NCBI GenBank assembly: GCA_964408955.1
Contig: CAYPBK010000010.1
Coordinates: 1-56,403 of the forward strand
Length of the DNA: 56,403 nucleotides
DNA from: JAAYKT01 sp964408955
Lineage (GTDB): Bacteria > Bacillota > Clostridia > Lutisporales > Lutisporaceae
Reading direction: 5' to 3'
Part shown: positions 8,821 through 17,049 of the stretch, piece after piece
Position numbering within the stretch: the stretch's first letter is position 1
How the letters are laid out: each line of letters opens with the position of its first letter
Program-made: the position numbers and the translations under genes
The notes under the pieces: model-generated
What the model saw: the letters and a program-made list of their open reading frames with translations, nothing else
The model's database searches: none
What the model was told of the DNA's origin: nothing

Positions 8821-9692
8821 ATGAATTTATAGTAAATTTAAAAGAAAATAAAAAAATACTTATTGCTTACCTTAAAGAAAATCTTGATTTTTCCGGCAGA
8901 AAAGTAAAAAGCATGCTAAAAAGTGATGCATTGACTATAAACGGTAAAAAAGCCTATGGGGATTCAGTAGTGAGAAACGGGGATGTTATTAAAATTATTG
9001 AGCCTGATAAGAGGAAAGACAGAATTAACCCCCGGAAGATGGCTTTATCTATTCTATATGAAGATGAGTTCCTTATGGTTGTCGATAAACCACCTTTTAT
9101 AGCAATGCATAATAGGAAAAATGAAAGGGATACATTAGCGAATGGAATTAGATATTATTTTGATGAAAAAAATATAGATGAGCCTGTAAGATTTTATAAC
9201 AGGCTTGATATGAATACCTCCGGTATTATTCTAATACCTAAGGACAGCCAAACTCATAGTTTATTAGCACGAAGAACCACAGCGGATATGGTGAAAGGGT
9301 ATAGTGCTATTGTTCAAGGAATTCCAAAAGACAATAAAGGATTTATAAATAAGCCTATAAGCAGCAAGGCGGACGAAAAAGGTAGAAGAGTGACATCAGC
9401 TAACGGTAAGGAGGCTTATACGGAATATAGTGTCGTAGAAGTCTATGAAAGCTCCTCCTTGCTCAATATTACCATTAGAACAGGGAGAACACATCAAATA
9501 AGAGTTCATCTCTCTTCCATTGGTCATCCAATTATAGGGGACGGACTTTATGGTGAGGAAACACCATTAATTTCAAGACAGGCTTTACACGCTTCTTCAT
9601 TAAAATTTTTACATCCGATTTTAAATGAGCCTATGTCCATATGTTCACTTTTACCAAAGGATATAAGGCATCTTATTAAAAAACTTAAGTGA
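8817..9692 (+). CDS. Second RluA-family pseudouridine synthase
   Basis: The 291-residue product has an N-terminal S4-like region (about 1-62, with SGRKVKSMLKSDALTINGK), then the catalytic domain with the motif NRLDMNTSGI; D131 is the catalytic aspartate. The C-terminal motif RTGRTHQIRVHLSSIGHPIIGD is intact. It is an RluD/YlyB-type synthase for rRNA, exact site unknown. The ATG overlaps the antiporter stop by 4 bases. It is not a recent duplicate of the synthase encoded at 6.4-7.4 kb: only the core motifs are shared. The convergent DUF4363 gene follows with only 27 bases between, and I see no obvious terminator there. Confidence 0.91.
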   Translation: MNEFIVNLKENKKILIAYLKENLDFSGRKVKSMLKSDALTINGKKAYGDSVVRNGDVIKIIEPDKRKDRINPRKMALSILYEDEFLMVVDKPPFIAMHNRKNERDTLANGIRYYFDEKNIDEPVRFYNRLDMNTSGIILIPKDSQTHSLLARRTTADMVKGYSAIVQGIPKDNKGFINKPISSKADEKGRRVTSANGKEAYTEYSVVEVYESSSLLNITIRTGRTHQIRVHLSSIGHPIIGDGLYGEETPLISRQALHASSLKFLHPILNEPMSICSLLPKDIRHLIKKLK

Positions 9693-9719
9693 AGTATCCA
9701 ATGAACCTTTCCTTTGAAA

Positions 9720-10100
9720 TTAAAATATATTTTGTATTATAAAGGATTCTCTCTCGGGTATGTGCTTTATTAATACCTTTAACGCTGCCAACCTTGACAA
9801 TGTTTCGGTCTTGTCATTACTTGTGATATAAGCCTGCAGTTCTGCAAGCTTTGTGTTGACATTATCTATTTCAAGATGATCTATAAGCATAGGCCAAATC
9901 TTTTTATATTTATCCCATTCCTTTTTTGTATCTTTTATAATTGCTTGAGCCTTTCCCCAATTATCAGAATAAACATTATCCTCTATTTCTATTAATAATG
10001 TATGAAGAGATTCTGCATCATTACTCAACATTTTGATTGTGAATATACCCATAAAAATAATTGCTATGACAAGTACTAAAGAATAGATTAACTGCTTCAT
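9720..10100 (-). CDS. DUF4363 membrane-anchored protein
   Basis: This small protein (126 residues) has one N-terminal membrane segment (about 5-25, LIYSLVLVIAIIFMGIFTI) and a helical outside domain with W48, W62 and W69 in conserved-looking positions (DNWGKAQ, KEWDKYKKIWPMLIDHLEID). This layout matches DUF4363, which is commonly found next to DUF421 genes in Clostridia. Function is unknown. The ATG overlaps the end of the DUF421 gene by 4 bases (ATGA), so the two are translationally coupled, which supports a shared job at the membrane. Confidence 0.78.
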   Translation of the reverse strand: MKQLIYSLVLVIAIIFMGIFTIKMLSNDAESLHTLLIEIEDNVYSDNWGKAQAIIKDTKKEWDKYKKIWPMLIDHLEIDNVNTKLAELQAYITSNDKTETLSRLAALKVLIKHIPERESFIIQNIF

Positions 10101-10792
10101 ATTTTATCATCCTTTTTAATTTTATCTTTTAATTGAAATTTGAATGTTTTATCTGGGTTGACAAAAGCAAAAAATATATCCTCTATAGAGCTAATTTTAT
10201 TATTTCTTAACTCTTTGTGAAGCCAGTTATCATTAATACCGGCAACTGTAAGATTCTCTTTGATTAAATGACCATCAATTATTAAGGTTGTTGGCAGACC
10301 TTTATATTTTGCATTTATTTTTAAATCTTCTCTGATTACAGGCATTTTTGGGGTTTTAAGTATTACGCTTAAGTTACCTCCCGTTTCCAATATGGCATAT
10401 TCAACATCTTCTATACTGGCAACATTTTTTATTCTCAATTGCTCAATCAAATCATCAATATTAAAACGTTGTCTGCTTAGCTCTTTTTCCACAATTTTGC
10501 CTTTTGATATAACAATACTGGGTTTGCCGGATAGAATTTTTCGCGCGACTTGACTTTTTAACGCTATAAAGGATAACAATGCCTCCCCAATAAAAAGAGT
10601 TAGTATAGGCACTATACCTGACAAAAGAGGAATACCTACATTACCCATGGGAATGGCTGCAAGATCCGCTATAATAAGCGAAACAACTAATTCTGATGTT
10701 TGTAGCTGACCAATTTGCCTTTTCCCCATTATGCGCATAAGAGCAACAATTAATATGTAAAGGATGACTGTTCTAATAAAAACAATTAGCAT
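10097..10792 (-). CDS. DUF421 (YetF/YcaP-type) membrane protein
   Basis: The 231-residue product has three N-terminal membrane segments with the family motif MRIMGKRQIGQLQTSELVVS near residue 19, then DLAAIPMGNVGIPLL, and a cytoplasmic C-terminal domain of two small alpha/beta repeats (residues about 85-200). B. subtilis YetF and related spore-associated proteins share this fold; the biochemical role is unsettled. ATG 10792 is chosen because GAGAGGTG precedes it by a normal distance; an in-frame GTG three codons upstream is part of that site. It is first in a two-gene operon with DUF4363. Confidence 0.86.
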   Translation of the reverse strand: MLIVFIRTVILYILIVALMRIMGKRQIGQLQTSELVVSLIIADLAAIPMGNVGIPLLSGIVPILTLFIGEALLSFIALKSQVARKILSGKPSIVISKGKIVEKELSRQRFNIDDLIEQLRIKNVASIEDVEYAILETGGNLSVILKTPKMPVIREDLKINAKYKGLPTTLIIDGHLIKENLTVAGINDNWLHKELRNNKISSIEDIFFAFVNPDKTFKFQLKDKIKKDDKI

Positions 10793-11129
10793 AGATAGCA
10801 CCTCTCATTCTACTATAACATTTTAACCAGGTAAGGATTTTGTATGCACCATGACGAAAAAAGAAAGATAAATTGCGCATTGTATGAAACCTTTTAGTTT
10901 TTTTATCGTATTTCTAATAAGTGAGGTGATGGCATAGTTATTATTTAAATGGTAAGATAATGGCGAGCAGTATGGTGTTGGAAACTATTCAAGGTTTTAA
11001 TACTATATGCTAAAGAATCATATAAATCTGAGAAGCATGCTAGCGGAGTTAAATAGAATTTATTTACAGAATAGATGTGCTTAAGCGCCCTCATTTTAGA
11101 AAAATGCTGAATAAAAGTAGGTGTGCTAT
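10793..11129. other. Intergenic region, no confident gene
   Basis: 337 bases between divergent DUF421 and DUF2953 genes. There is an unused GAGGTGA at 10924-10930 with no open frame after it, and two very short frames (10960-11013 and 11007-11084) offset by one base. They might be remnants of a decayed small gene, but I cannot support that. No structured RNA or clear promoter is evident. Confidence 0.5.
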
Positions 11130-11810
11130 TTGTTTGTTTTAATATTATTCCTAAAGTTATTATTAATACTGCTTATACTATTATTTTTTTTAATTATGGT
11201 TTTTTTGGTCTTTCCTTTTTATTATTACTTTAGCTTTGGTGTAGAAGAGAAGGTTGTTTTCAACTTAAAAGTAATTTGGTGCAATATAATAGCTTTAAAA
11301 GGATTCCTTGACGGCAATAAAAATATGAATATAGAAATCCTTCTTTTTAGTAAAAGGATAAACCTGCCTTTTAAAGCAAAATATAAGCAAAAAAAAGAAA
11401 TAGTAACGAGAAAAAAAGAAATAGTAAAAAGAAAAAAAGAACAGAAATTTCAATTTAATAAAGAAAAAATAAAGAGTCTAGTGAATAAGGAGTTTTTATA
11501 TACTACTATTAGTTATGTAAAAAAAATCATAGACTCAATAAAGCCAAAATACTTTAATCTGAATGCCCTTTATGGATTTGATGATCCTTATATTACGGGA
11601 GTAACCTCAGCTTTTGTATACAGCATTGTAAGCTTTATGCCAAATGATAGTATATCTATTAATCCATATTATCCTGATAACTATTTACAATTAAATATAA
11701 AGGCAGAGGGTAAAATCCATTTCGGAACGTTATTCATTATCATGATTTCTTATGTTTTAAATAAAAATGTTAGAAATAAAATAAAAATCCTTATAAAAGG
11801 AAACTTTTAA
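11130..11810 (+). CDS. DUF2953 protein (YtfI-like)
   Basis: The product (226 residues) has an N-terminal hydrophobic stretch of about 30 residues, a beta-rich segment (YFSFGVEEKVVFNLKVIW), a highly basic linker of repeated KKE units at about residues 85-115, and a C-terminal part with YGFDDPYITG, the most recognisable piece of DUF2953. In B. subtilis the DUF2953 gene ytfI lies directly upstream of ytfJ (gerW), and the same order is seen here, which supports the call. I chose TTG 11130 because TAGGTG is correctly spaced ahead of it. Molecular function is unknown; a link to sporulation is inferred from the neighbour. Confidence 0.78.
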   Translation: MFVLILFLKLLLILLILLFFLIMVFLVFPFYYYFSFGVEEKVVFNLKVIWCNIIALKGFLDGNKNMNIEILLFSKRINLPFKAKYKQKKEIVTRKKEIVKRKKEQKFQFNKEKIKSLVNKEFLYTTISYVKKIIDSIKPKYFNLNALYGFDDPYITGVTSAFVYSIVSFMPNDSISINPYYPDNYLQLNIKAEGKIHFGTLFIIMISYVLNKNVRNKIKILIKGNF

Positions 11811-11858
11811 GTAGTACTAGGTGTAATATTAATTAAAAGGTAGAAAGGGGAAAAAGAG

Positions 11859-12260
11859 ATGGAAGAAAAGTTGCCTACAGACACTAGTTTAGAAATAGCA
11901 TTTGAACAGCTTCAGAAATTTTTAAAAACGGAAACAGTAATAGGTGAGCCCATAATTATTGGAGATATCACTCTTGTTCCAATTGTGACAGTCGCCTTTG
12001 GATGTGGGGGAGGTTCCGGTAAAGGTGCAGATCCAAAAGGTGGCGATGGCATTGGAGGTGGGCTGGGTGTTGGAGCTAAAATTACTCCGGATGCAATTTT
12101 GGTTATCAAAAATGGAGAAGCAACAATATTGCCGATAAAACAAAAGCAAAATATGGATAAACTAATAAATATGGTGCCTGATCTGATTAAAAAATTTGAT
12201 TTAAAGAAAGTTAAAAGTTGTTGCAGTAATGATAGTGAAGAGGAAAACGCAGAGGAATAG
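11859..12260 (+). CDS. gerW: GerW-family sporulation protein YtfJ
   Basis: The product (133 residues) matches the YtfJ/GerW family: an N-terminal helix (LEIAFEQLQKFLKTETVIGEPI), a strand pair with VPIVTVAFGCGGGSG, a glycine-rich stretch at about 47-70, and ITPDAILVIKNGEATILPI. The C-terminal CCSND segment is acidic. GerW is a forespore protein needed for normal germination in B. subtilis. A strong AGAAAGGGG precedes the ATG. It lies 48 bases after the DUF2953 gene, the same order as ytfI-ytfJ, and a good terminator follows, closing a two-gene unit. Confidence 0.93.
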   Translation: MEEKLPTDTSLEIAFEQLQKFLKTETVIGEPIIIGDITLVPIVTVAFGCGGGSGKGADPKGGDGIGGGLGVGAKITPDAILVIKNGEATILPIKQKQNMDKLINMVPDLIKKFDLKKVKSCCSNDSEEENAEE

Positions 12261-12277
12261 AAATAGTTGATTACCAC

Positions 12278-12318
12278 AAAAGCAGGTTTGCAGTTTAAAA
12301 GCAAGCCTGCTTTTATCT
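12278..12318 (+). terminator. Intrinsic terminator after gerW
   Basis: A 14-bp stem (12278-12291 with 12301-12314, one G-T pair) has a 9-base loop and a T-rich end. Confidence 0.8.
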
Positions 12319-12399
12319 TCTTAAAAGTTTATTAGAAACTATATGGGGCTTAACAGCATAAGGATAATTGATTATTATTGCGAAACAGTTTGTTTTTGT

Positions 12400-12606
12400 A
12401 GATTATTAATATTTGATAAAGATTGCATTGTGGAGAGGCTTAGAATCTGTTAGCGCAGTGGAGGATCAGTTGCGTCAACTGTTTGAGCGAAGCGAGTTTT
12501 GGCGCAACCCGGAACAAGCTTACAGATTATTAGTCTAGGAACTCCTGCAATCGTATCAAATATAATAATCAATACTGAAACTATAGTAATATCTGAACTA
12601 TTACAC
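12400..12606 (+). repeat. Intergenic foldback repeat, copy 1
   Basis: This copy is nearly identical to 47674-47880 over about 170 bases and is found again inverted at the window end. It folds on itself. The outer arms ATATTTGATA (from about 12409) and TATCAAATAT (to about 12563) pair, as do GATTGCA with TGCAATC and GGAG with CTCC. Further in, AATCTGTTAGC pairs with GCTTACAGATT with one mismatch, then GTTGCG with CGCAAC around an apical segment containing TTTGAGCGAAGCGAG. No coding frame is supported. It lies between the gerW terminator and the tRNA-Val promoter. It resembles a non-autonomous (MITE- or REP-like) element, but no transposase is visible. Confidence 0.85.
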
Positions 12607-12643
12607 GGTTAATCTTGATATCAAGTAAAGTGTTTTCTTAGCA

Positions 12644-12673
12644 TTGCAATTTTCATTCTATTGATGATATAAT
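12644..12673 (+). promoter_or_regulatory. Promoter of tRNA-Val
   Basis: TTGCAA at 12644-12649, an 18-bp spacer, and TATAAT at 12668-12673. The tRNA begins 17 bases after the -10 box. Confidence 0.7.
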
Positions 12674-12689
12674 AAGAAATGTAATTTAA

Positions 12690-12766
12690 GGGTGGTTAGC
12701 TCAGCCGGTTAGAGTGCCTGCTTGACATGCAGGAGGTCGTTGGTTCGATCCCAATACCGCCCACCA
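12690..12766 (+). tRNA. tRNA-Val (anticodon GAC)
   Basis: A full cloverleaf is visible. The acceptor stem pairs GGGTGGT with ACCGCCC, the D arm contains AGCTCAGCCGGTTAGAG, and the anticodon stem is CCTGC/GCAGG around loop TTGACAT (anticodon GAC at 12724-12726). The T arm carries GGTTCGATCC. The discriminator is A and the 3' CCA is encoded (12764-12766). It reads GUC/GUU valine codons and stands alone with its own promoter and terminator. Confidence 0.97.
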
Positions 12767-12776
12767 AATATAAAAC

Positions 12777-12805
12777 AAAAGACAGGGGTATTACCTGTCT
12801 TTTTT
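12777..12805 (+). terminator. Intrinsic terminator of tRNA-Val
   Basis: A 10-bp stem (12777-12786 with 12794-12803) is followed by a run of T. The AT-rich other side could also serve the convergent aminopeptidase gene. Confidence 0.85.
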
Positions 12806-12843
12806 GATTAGTAAATTTCAAATATTAAACAAGAATAATAGAA

Positions 12844-13959
12844 TTAAATTAAGTTTTCCGGATTTAGACCCTCTAGTTCTTTTGAAATAAAGACTCCGTC
12901 TTTTCTTATCAGCATGTCATCAAACCAGATTTCCCCACCGCCATATTCCGGTGTTTGAATAAACACTAAATCCCAATGAATTGCAGATTTATTGCCGTTA
13001 AAGCAGGTATCATAAGCAGCGCCGGGAGTAAAGTGAAAACTCCCCATAATTTTTTCATCGAATAAAATATCCTTCATTGGTTTAGTAATGTAAGGATTAA
13101 CGCCTAAAGCAAATTCACCGATGTATCTAGCACCTTCGTCGGTATTGAATATTTCATTTATTTTTTCTGTATTGTTCGCAGTTGCATTTACTATTTTGCC
13201 TTTACTGAATTCAAGCTTTATGTTTTCATATGTAAAGCCTTGGAATTCAGAAGGAGTGTTGTATGTGATATAGCCTTCTACGGAATCCCTAACAGGAGCG
13301 GTAAATACTTCACCATCAGGTATATTTACAGTACCGGAACACTTTATTGCCGGTAAATTTTTTATAGAAAAGCTAAGGTTCGTGTTTTTACCGATAATTC
13401 TGACCTTATCTGTTTTTTCCATGAGCTCCTTCAAAGGATCCATTGCTTTATCCATCCTTGAATAATCCATGCAGCAAACATTAAAGAAGAAGTCCTCAAA
13501 TTCTTCCATACCCATGTTGGCTGATTGTGCCATTGAGTAAGAGGGGTACCTTAAGACACACCACTTTGTATTGGGTATTCTTATATCGTTATGTACAGGT
13601 TTAGACCAGTATTTCATGTAAAACATCAGCTTTTCAGGCAAAAGACCTGACCATTCGGCAGAATTTAATGATCCTCTGACTGCAACATAAGCATGCATAT
13701 TTTTCATTCGGGCTGCTTCATATGAAGCCATCGCTTTCATATGGTTTGAATCTGACTTTGAAATCAAATCTTTCATCAATCTTAAGCTTTTAAATGAGAC
13801 AAAAGGATTAGCGTTTACATTATAGCATTCTTTAATGAGCTCGGATGCAAGCTCTTCACCTCCGTCAAAAATTTCAATCAATAGGTTTTCTTCGGCTTTT
13901 AATGACAGAGAATAATTAATTATATTTTTTGCCAATTCCTTTATTCTTGGGTCTTTCAA
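12844..13959 (-). CDS. M29-family (AmpS/PepS-type) metal-dependent aminopeptidase
   Basis: The 371-residue cytoplasmic enzyme removes N-terminal residues from peptides using a two-metal centre. Recognisable parts are the N-terminus DPRIKELAKNIINYSL, the central NIPDGEVFTAPVRDSVEGY, where Glu residues are metal ligands in this family, and the C-terminal HFTPGAAY and SAIHWDLVF (His and Asp ligands) with GGGEIWFDDMLIRKDG. Length is a little under the usual 400-410. TTG 13959 is favoured: GGAGGG sits 6 bases ahead of it, while the in-frame ATG at 13965 touches that site. Single gene. Peptide specificity is not readable. Confidence 0.9.
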   Translation of the reverse strand: MKDPRIKELAKNIINYSLSLKAEENLLIEIFDGGEELASELIKECYNVNANPFVSFKSLRLMKDLISKSDSNHMKAMASYEAARMKNMHAYVAVRGSLNSAEWSGLLPEKLMFYMKYWSKPVHNDIRIPNTKWCVLRYPSYSMAQSANMGMEEFEDFFFNVCCMDYSRMDKAMDPLKELMEKTDKVRIIGKNTNLSFSIKNLPAIKCSGTVNIPDGEVFTAPVRDSVEGYITYNTPSEFQGFTYENIKLEFSKGKIVNATANNTEKINEIFNTDEGARYIGEFALGVNPYITKPMKDILFDEKIMGSFHFTPGAAYDTCFNGNKSAIHWDLVFIQTPEYGGGEIWFDDMLIRKDGVFISKELEGLNPENLI

Positions 13960-14049
13960 TATCATCCCTCCAACTTTTTTTATATTGATTATATTATAGC
14001 TTATTAATTGAGAATAAAATACAATTTAAATATGTCTTATGACTTATAG

Positions 14050-15810
14050 TTATAATTTTGTATCATAGCTATCACAGCGAGAGTAGAAATAGTCTAAATC
14101 CATAGATAGTATTCTGCTTTCTTTTTTATTCTCAAAATTTATTATTTTAAATACAATTGTTTTGATTTCCCTAAAGTCTTTAATAACATCTAAAAAGAAA
14201 ACTTCAAATTCAACACATTTAAACCTTTGTCTGGTTTCCAAATGCTTTAGCTCCGGCATAAACTCTTCAATATTACAATTATTTTTCATAAAAGAATTAA
14301 CAGCATTTTTAAAATTTGAATCTTTAAGTCTCTTAAAAAAATCCGGTATCGGAGTGCCTAGGCTTATAAAATAATCCAGCTTCAATAATTCATTAAAAAT
14401 CATTGTCATCTCAAATTTTTCAGCTACAAAATCATATAGCGCTGAAAATAAATCAGATAGATTTAGGGGTCTGTTATCGTATTTTTTTTCACTATAGTAA
14501 TTATATAAGGAAAGGTAAAGATTAAATGGGCTGTCGAAATGGTTTTTTTCCAGATAGAATATACTGTTTATAAATTTGCCTGAATTGTAGTAGGTATTTA
14601 AATATTTTTCTATATTTTTTAAAAGCATCATGTCTGCATAGGGCAAAGCTTCCGTTGACAATACTTCATAAGGGGGATAATCACGATATAAAATATTATA
14701 CTTGGAAGCATCCTTTCTAAGACCTGAACCTTTTAATAACTTTAAAAACCCCAACTGTAGCATATCAGGATGTAATGAATAGGCATCATTAAAGGATTTT
14801 TCGAAGCTTCTAATATTTTCTAAAGGAAGCCCCGCAATCAAGTCTAAATGAATATGAGATAATTGTAAGGACGTTAGGGCTTTAATATTATCATTGATTG
14901 TGTCAAAAGGCTCATTTCTTTTTATTGCTTCTAATGTCAAAAGGTTTGTGGATTGTATACCGATTTCAAATTGGAAAAGACCTTTAGGAGCTTTTTTTAC
15001 TACAGATAAAAAAGCTTCGTCTATTAGTTTTGCGGAGATTTCGAAATGGAAGTTAGTGACACCTTTTTTTTCTATTATATAGTCCATGATTTTAATGCAG
15101 CGTTTTTTGTCACAATTGAATGTCCTGTCAACAAATTTAACCTGCTTCACTTTATTATCTATAAAAAAATCTAAATTTTTAAAGACGCGTGCCAAAGAGA
15201 AATATCTGACGCTTTTATCCAAAGAGGAAAGGCAGTATGAGCATCTATAAGGGCAGCCTCTGCTGGTTTCATAATATATGATTTTATTCTTGTAATTTGA
15301 AATATCATCGTAAGGGAATGGTATAATATCTAAATTAATAATAGCGTCCCGACTTTTATTTGCTTTAAATCCATTGCCAGACTTATATATAAGACCATCT
15401 ATTGATTCAATTTCATTGTTTTCTTTTTCTAAATATTTAACAAGCTCATAAAAAGTAATTTCACCTTCACCACAAATTATATAATCAATGGAGGCATCCA
15501 AGTTATTATTTATTTCATAGGAGGCTTCCGGTCCTCCGAGAATTATGACTGCTGTAGGAAGTACTTTCTTCAAGCTTTTACATATTTTAGTCACAAATTC
15601 AATGTTCCATATGTAGCAAGAAAATGCAAAAACATTATACTTTGTTAAATATATATCATATAACACTTTATCAATATTATCATTAATACTAAACTCTAGA
15701 ATGTTTATTTCTTTACCTTTAGATTTGAGATAACCCTTTATATACTTGACTGCCAGATTTGAATGTATATACTTGGCATTAATTGCGATAAGGGCGTAAT
15801 TATTAATCAT
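14050..15810 (-). CDS. B12-binding domain radical SAM protein with DUF4080 C-terminus
   Basis: This 586-residue protein has an N-terminal cobalamin-binding-like Rossmann domain (residues about 1-130, with LGGPEASYEI), a radical SAM core whose 4Fe-4S site is SRGCPYRCSYC (three Cys in CxxxCxxC) near residue 190, and a long C-terminal DUF4080 region. Such enzymes make a 5'-deoxyadenosyl radical and may use cobalamin for methyl or other transfers; the substrate of this subfamily is not known. ATG 15810 follows a GTGAGG site; the in-frame GTG at 15822 is part of it. No neighbour suggests a pathway. Confidence 0.87.
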   Translation of the reverse strand: MINNYALIAINAKYIHSNLAVKYIKGYLKSKGKEINILEFSINDNIDKVLYDIYLTKYNVFAFSCYIWNIEFVTKICKSLKKVLPTAVIILGGPEASYEINNNLDASIDYIICGEGEITFYELVKYLEKENNEIESIDGLIYKSGNGFKANKSRDAIINLDIIPFPYDDISNYKNKIIYYETSRGCPYRCSYCLSSLDKSVRYFSLARVFKNLDFFIDNKVKQVKFVDRTFNCDKKRCIKIMDYIIEKKGVTNFHFEISAKLIDEAFLSVVKKAPKGLFQFEIGIQSTNLLTLEAIKRNEPFDTINDNIKALTSLQLSHIHLDLIAGLPLENIRSFEKSFNDAYSLHPDMLQLGFLKLLKGSGLRKDASKYNILYRDYPPYEVLSTEALPYADMMLLKNIEKYLNTYYNSGKFINSIFYLEKNHFDSPFNLYLSLYNYYSEKKYDNRPLNLSDLFSALYDFVAEKFEMTMIFNELLKLDYFISLGTPIPDFFKRLKDSNFKNAVNSFMKNNCNIEEFMPELKHLETRQRFKCVEFEVFFLDVIKDFREIKTIVFKIINFENKKESRILSMDLDYFYSRCDSYDTKL

Positions 15811-16319
15811 TTTTTTCCTCACTTTATTTTAATTAAAAGTCCTAATTTGATTATAGCGATAAAAATGTTAAGTTCAATAATATCATTGCTTTTGTTTTAA
15901 TTGGTTTAATTAGTTATTGTTCAGACATAACCGTAAATTAATACTGATTTTTTATTTGCCACTTTTACAAAGTTACAAACTTAATGGTCTTTAATAATTG
16001 GAAAGTAGGAAGTGTAAGATGGCGGTAAGTGATGAAAAGAGGGAAGTGAGAAGCGCTTTCGCTAATAGTCTTAATAATACCCGTGGACAATAATCTTTGT
16101 AATATGTCTTCTTAAAATGCAAGCAGTTTAATTTAGCTTGCAAAAAAAATAATTTGATGTTCCCTCATGAACAAAAATTTGTTAAAATAGTATTTAGTGA
16201 TTGTTATTTGGTCAGTTTTTTAAATTTATGAGTTTTTTATTGATATGGGAATATAATTCGATTTCGAATATGTATAGATAACTATAAACAAATAATCTTA
16301 GTATAAAAGGAGTTTATAT
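15811..16319. other. Intergenic region upstream of nth, no confident gene
   Basis: About 500 AT-rich bases between divergent genes. It holds a stem (TGCAAGC/GCTTGCA, about 16117-16141) without a useful T-run. An inverted repeat ATTCGA-TT-TCGAAT at 16256-16269 lies about 50 bases before nth and could be an operator. A 24-codon frame at 16019-16093 is too weak to call. I see no structured RNA family. Confidence 0.5.
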
Positions 16320-16955
16320 ATGAAAAGGACAAGGTCAGATGTCTTAAGAATTCTTGATGAATTAAAAAAATTATACCCGGAAGCGAAATGCGAATTGGAT
16401 CACAATAACACGTTTGAACTTCTTATTTCTACAATGCTAAGTGCACAATCAACTGATAAAACTGTTAATTCGGTAACAAAAATCCTATTTAAAAAATATA
16501 AAACTCCGGCAGATTTTATAGCACTGACACAAGAAGACTTAGAAAATGAAATTAAAAGAATAGGTCTTTATCGGAATAAGGCTAAAAATATACTGTTAAG
16601 TTGTGAAAAGCTATTAAAGGAGTTTGATGGAGTCGTTCCGGGTAAATTTGATGCTTTAGTGTCTTTGCCCGGTGTTGGAAGAAAGACGGCGAATGTAGTG
16701 CTGAGCAATGGGTTTAATATGCCTGCTATCGCTGTGGATACACACGTTTTCAGAGTAGCAAACAGATTGGGATTGGCAAATAGCGACAAAGTAGGATTAG
16801 TGGAAAATCAGCTGATGCAGAGTATTCCCAAAGCTATGTGGTCATTATCCCATCATTTATTAATCTGGCACGGGAGAAGAATGTGCAATGCAAGAAAACC
16901 TAAATGCGATATCTGCCCTTTGATAGAATTATGTGTATTTAAATCAGCTGAGTAA
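16320..16955 (+). CDS. nth: Endonuclease III (DNA glycosylase/AP lyase)
   Basis: The product (211 residues) removes oxidised pyrimidines and nicks abasic sites in base-excision repair. The helix-hairpin-helix LPGVGRKTA carries the catalytic lysine K122, the catalytic aspartate is D140 in VDTHVFR, and the 4Fe-4S cluster uses C189, C196, C199 and C205 (C-x6-C-x2-C-x5-C). All sit two residues beyond the E. coli positions, and length matches. The ATG follows AAAAGGAG with a long AT spacer. A possible very short gene follows 22 bases later. Confidence 0.96.
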   Translation: MKRTRSDVLRILDELKKLYPEAKCELDHNNTFELLISTMLSAQSTDKTVNSVTKILFKKYKTPADFIALTQEDLENEIKRIGLYRNKAKNILLSCEKLLKEFDGVVPGKFDALVSLPGVGRKTANVVLSNGFNMPAIAVDTHVFRVANRLGLANSDKVGLVENQLMQSIPKAMWSLSHHLLIWHGRRMCNARKPKCDICPLIELCVFKSAE

Positions 16956-16977
16956 AATGCACTTCGAGGAGGAGATG

Positions 16978-17049
16978 ATGGATGATACAAGCCTTTGGCA
17001 GAACTTATACCTTGGTGTATTATTGATTTTAACAAAAAACATATGGTAA
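16978..17049 (+). CDS. Candidate 23-residue hydrophobic peptide
   Basis: GAGGAGG at 16966-16972 lies 5 bases before ATG 16978; another in-frame ATG at 16975 is too close to it. The frame gives a 23-residue peptide, with an acidic N-terminus, a hydrophobic middle (LYLGVLLIL) and a basic-aromatic end. It begins 22 bases after nth on the same strand, so it may be co-transcribed. The near-ideal ribosome site is the main evidence. It could instead be a remnant of a longer lost gene. I recognise no family. Confidence 0.3.
   Translation: MDDTSLWQNLYLGVLLILTKNIW

Noticed and set aside
10921..11084. Possible decayed small gene: unused GAGGTGA followed by two short frames offset by one base
   Set aside because: No recognisable protein similarity, and no open frame follows the ribosome-like site; chance explains it equally well.
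11912..12304. A 130-codon minus-strand frame across gerW
   Set aside because: Antisense to a well-supported gene; the proline-rich stretch mirrors the glycine-rich part of GerW.
12400..12606. CRISPR repeat or transposase-bearing insertion sequence
   Set aside because: Units are long, few and spaced tens of kilobases apart, with no spacers and no coding frame inside.
16019..16093. A 24-codon frame starting ATG 16019 upstream of nth
   Set aside because: Weak ribosome site, low-complexity surroundings and no recognisable features.
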